Assembly: GCF_038562415.1 (NCBI RefSeq)
Contig: NZ_JBCFBA010000028.1
Coordinates: 1 to 59,185, forward strand
DNA length: 59,185 bases
Direction of reading: 5' to 3'
From: Solidesulfovibrio sp.
GTDB lineage: Bacteria > Desulfobacterota > Desulfovibrionia > Desulfovibrionales > Desulfovibrionaceae
The stretch's first letter is position 1, and every line of letters starts with the position of its first letter. The position numbers and the translations under genes are program-made. The notes under the pieces are model-generated. The model saw nothing but the letters and a program-made list of their open reading frames with translations. It had not been told where the DNA came from and ran no database searches. Below are positions 57,138 to 59,185 of this stretch, piece by piece.

Positions 57138-57501
57138 GGCGCGCCGCCTTCTTTGTTTTGAGTTTGTCCAGGAGTTTTCGGTCCTTGGAACGGGCCACCG
57201 CCGCCTCGCGGCAGCGTTCGCGCACCTGCTCCAGTTGCTTGAGCCGAAACTCCGCCTGGGCGATATCCTGGAGCAACCGTTCGCGGTAGGCCCGCCACAG
57301 CCAGAAATCGCCGGGCGTGGGATCCTTTTTCTGGGCCATGGAGGCTTCGCGGGCGGCCAGCTCGTTGCGCAGGCGCGACACTTCGCGCTCCTGGGCCTGG
57401 CAGGCGGCCATGGCCTTGCCGAGCTCCATCCGGGCCCGCTCCTCGAGCTGGGTACGGATGTCCAGGATGCGTTCGAGATTGAAACGAAACGGCTTGGTCA
57501 T
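57058..57501 (-). CDS. fliJ: Flagellar FliJ-like protein
   Basis: 147 residues starting MTKPFRFNLERILDIRTQLE. The protein is almost wholly coiled coil, as in FliJ, the export-apparatus chaperone escort that works with the FliI ATPase. It precedes the MotE-like gene, a pairing common in Desulfovibrio. The other export genes are not in the window. Confidence 0.8.
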   Translation of the reverse strand: MTKPFRFNLERILDIRTQLEERARMELGKAMAACQAQEREVSRLRNELAAREASMAQKKDPTPGDFWLWRAYRERLLQDIAQAEFRLKQLEQVRERCREAAVARSKDRKLLDKLKTKKAARHAIEQNIAEQKENDEMASVRYQPPVV

Positions 57502-57575
57502 GCGCCCCCCGCGACGGATTCCCGTCGGTCGCGGGAAAGTGAAGCAATTCCCGGGCCAGCGCCGGCCCTCCCGGG

Positions 57576-58301
57576 TCAGGCGAGCCCGGCCGCCAACCCG
57601 GCCAACTCGCAGCCGACGATGGCCGCGCCGAGAAAGTCGCCGTTGACGCCGCCGTTGCGACGGGCCAGCCGGGCGAGCTTGAAGACCACCAGCCCGGCCA
57701 GCAGGCAAGCGACGGCAACCACCCGTCCGCCGGCCAGGACCACGCCCGCAAGCAGCGTGAAGCCCAGGGCGATGGCCGTATTGGCCCGACCCGCCCCGGG
57801 CAGGCACAGCGACCCGAGCCCCGGCCGGCCGATGTCGCGGCAGGCCCGCATCAGCGCCACAGCCCCGGCCCGGCCCAGCACCGGCGCGAACGCCAGGACC
57901 CAGACCCGCCCCGCGGCCAGGCACTCCCCGGCCAGCAGCATCGCCCCGGCCAGGGCCACGACAATGGCCATGCCGCCAAAGGCGCCGATGCGGCTGTCCT
58001 TCATGATGGCGAAAAAACGATCCCCCGTGGCCAGGCTGCCCCAGGCGTCGGCCACGTCGGCGAACCCGTCGATATGCAGGCCCCGCGTGAGCCAGACGTT
58101 GGCCACGGCGTAGGCGAAGCCCCCGGCCAGGGGATGGCCGGCGAAAAGCCCCAGGGCCAGGGGCGCGGCCAGGACCAGGCCGAGGGTCGCGCCGACGACC
58201 GGGAAAAGCGGCACGCAGGCGGCCATGTCCGGGTCGCGGACCGCCGGCCCCAGGCGCGTCAGGAATCCCATGGCCGCCAGATACTCACGCACGAGCCGCA
58301 T
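57576..58301 (-). CDS. cobS: Adenosylcobinamide-GDP ribazoletransferase (cobalamin synthase)
   Basis: 241 residues, a polytopic membrane protein. CobS signatures are TRGLHIDGFADVADAWG and FFAIMKDSRIGAFGGMAIV (Asp-rich metal sites). It joins adenosylcobinamide-GDP to alpha-ribazole in the last part of B12 synthesis. The ATG at 58301 overlaps the end of the upstream gene by 17 bp. Confidence 0.95.
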   Translation of the reverse strand: MRLVREYLAAMGFLTRLGPAVRDPDMAACVPLFPVVGATLGLVLAAPLALGLFAGHPLAGGFAYAVANVWLTRGLHIDGFADVADAWGSLATGDRFFAIMKDSRIGAFGGMAIVVALAGAMLLAGECLAAGRVWVLAFAPVLGRAGAVALMRACRDIGRPGLGSLCLPGAGRANTAIALGFTLLAGVVLAGGRVVAVACLLAGLVVFKLARLARRNGGVNGDFLGAAIVGCELAGLAAGLA

Positions 58302-59097
58302 CCGTCTCCCCGCCCGGCCAGCGAAAGGCCGCCATGTCACCCGTTTTGAGGCCCAGCCGGGCCGCCGCCGAACCGCCGTTGACCGCCAGTTCCAGATAGC
58401 CCTGGCTGCCGGCCAAAATCCCCACCTCCCCCGGCCCAAGGTCGGCGTAGGTCCGCACAGGAGAGAGCGGCAGGCCGACGGGCCGCGCCAGGGCAACCCC
58501 GGCCGGAATCCGGCCGAAACGGCCGATATCGAGATTGACCACGACATTGCCGAAGCGGTCCACGGACAGCACCCGGCAGGATACGACCCCCTCCCCGCCC
58601 ACCGGCTCCATGCCCGTAAACCGCACCGGATCGTCGCCATGCCAGACGACCGACAGGTCGCGGGCCTCCTCGCCCATGGCCAGCCGGGCGGCCAAGGGGG
58701 CGAAGACATCGCGGCCATGAAACGTCGCGCTCTCCGGAACCCAGGCCGGCGTCGCGTCAAAGAAGCGACAGCCTTCCGGCCGGGAAAACACCAGGCTCAA
58801 CAACCCATTGTCCGGAGCCAGAATCCAGCGCGACCCCGCCTCCACCAAGGCCACCCGCCGCCGCGACCCGACACCCGGGTCCACCACGGCGCAGACAACC
58901 GTTCCCGGCGGCAGCCAGGGCAAGGTGGCGGCCAGGAAAAACCCGGCCTGCCAGACGTTGCCGGATTCCACCTCATGGCTGATGTCAAGCAGCGGCACGC
59001 CCGGCGCGGCAGCCATGAGCACGGCGCGCATCTGCGCCACGTAGGGGTCCACCCGGCCGAAATCGGTGAGCAGGGCGATCAGCGGTGCTTGTTGCAT
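58285..59097 (-). CDS. SAM hydroxide adenosyltransferase (DUF62, chlorinase/fluorinase fold)
   Basis: 270 residues. Signatures are ALLTDFGRVDPYVAQMR, VVDPGVGSRRR, APDNGLLSLVF and TFHGRDVFAPLAARLA, then the C-terminal barrel with VDRFGNVVVNLD. Family members hydrolyse SAM to adenosine and methionine; the halogenase-specific insert is not evident. Coupled to cobS by overlap. Confidence 0.92.
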   Translation of the reverse strand: MQQAPLIALLTDFGRVDPYVAQMRAVLMAAAPGVPLLDISHEVESGNVWQAGFFLAATLPWLPPGTVVCAVVDPGVGSRRRVALVEAGSRWILAPDNGLLSLVFSRPEGCRFFDATPAWVPESATFHGRDVFAPLAARLAMGEEARDLSVVWHGDDPVRFTGMEPVGGEGVVSCRVLSVDRFGNVVVNLDIGRFGRIPAGVALARPVGLPLSPVRTYADLGPGEVGILAGSQGYLELAVNGGSAAARLGLKTGDMAAFRWPGGETDAARA

Positions 59098-59122
59098 GGT
59101 GGAGTGAAGATGCCTCCGGCGG

Positions 59123-59145
59123 CCGGGGGGGATAATCCCCCCCGG
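59123..59145. repeat. G7/C7 palindrome, second copy of the GGGGGGATNATCCCCCC element
   Basis: 11-bp arms CCGGGGGGGAT / ATCCCCCCCGG around a central A, 26 bp upstream of the SAM hydrolase start. It shares its core with the palindrome at 53365-53399. Confidence 0.6.
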
Positions 59146-59185
59146 ACCCCCTTGATTGGGGGGTGGCGCGGTGACCCGGGATGCA

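Overview
The window is GC-rich DNA from a sulfate-reducing member of the Desulfovibrionaceae, and a Solidesulfovibrio / Desulfovibrio magneticus-like genome is my best guess. The reasons are a single-chain pyruvate:ferredoxin oxidoreductase, a lactate-dehydrogenase-like FAD/Fe-S module wired to ETF and a membrane Fe-S quinone reductase, a ferrosome-like iron organelle cluster, many Fe-S proteins and abundant two-component and chemotaxis genes. The assignment is inference from gene content.

Layout. (1) 1-116 is the right end of an IS5-type element. (2) 186-10155 is one tightly packed leftward operon: a universal-stress-like protein, a TauE/SafE permease, a TIGR02186-like membrane protein and three divergent paralogues built from PEP-synthase/PPDK pieces, with a stand-alone receiver domain between two of them. 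A sigma-54 type -24/-12 element precedes the operon. A divergent histidine kinase and a sigma-54 activator (10462-13271) are the obvious controllers. (3) 13931-31269 is a catabolic unit for an unidentified organic acid: an FCD-type GntR regulator; a GlcD/GlcF-like dehydrogenase with a membrane Fe-S oxidoreductase and EtfBA; a TatD-like hydrolase with two flavoproteins; a Cache-type periplasmic protein plus MCP; and an MFS transporter. All four transcription units start from a TTGACA-like/N17/TARATA promoter that carries the same palindrome (ATTGTAGACAAT), a coherent operator set. (4) 31525-38418 encodes pyruvate:ferredoxin oxidoreductase, a fused ADP-forming acetyl-CoA synthetase and a Pta-N/DRTGG protein, taking pyruvate to acetate with ATP formation.

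(5) 38.7-48.1 kb is an accessory iron region. It has a Fur box in front of a deleted feoB remnant; two P1B-type ATPases with different ion-site motifs; HMA-like, Pro/Gln-rich and glycine-zipper membrane proteins resembling a ferrosome (fez) cluster; and a triple-FeoA protein. An intact 847-bp IS5-family element then cuts a small conserved gene. (6) tRNA-Glu and tRNA-Gln mark the return to core genes: a Rho-N-like small protein, a DUF721 protein, metK, panC, a secreted protein, a FliD-like protein, truA, motE-like, fliJ, cobS and a SAM hydrolase.

Functional links. Regions 3 and 4 form a route from import and 2-hydroxyacid oxidation to pyruvate, acetyl-CoA and acetate, with electrons passing to quinone through ETF and the membrane Fe-S protein. 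The chemoreceptor pair carries the same operator as the catabolic genes. Region 2 looks like a phosphoryl-transfer signalling or transport system of unknown function. Region 5 is iron storage and transport.
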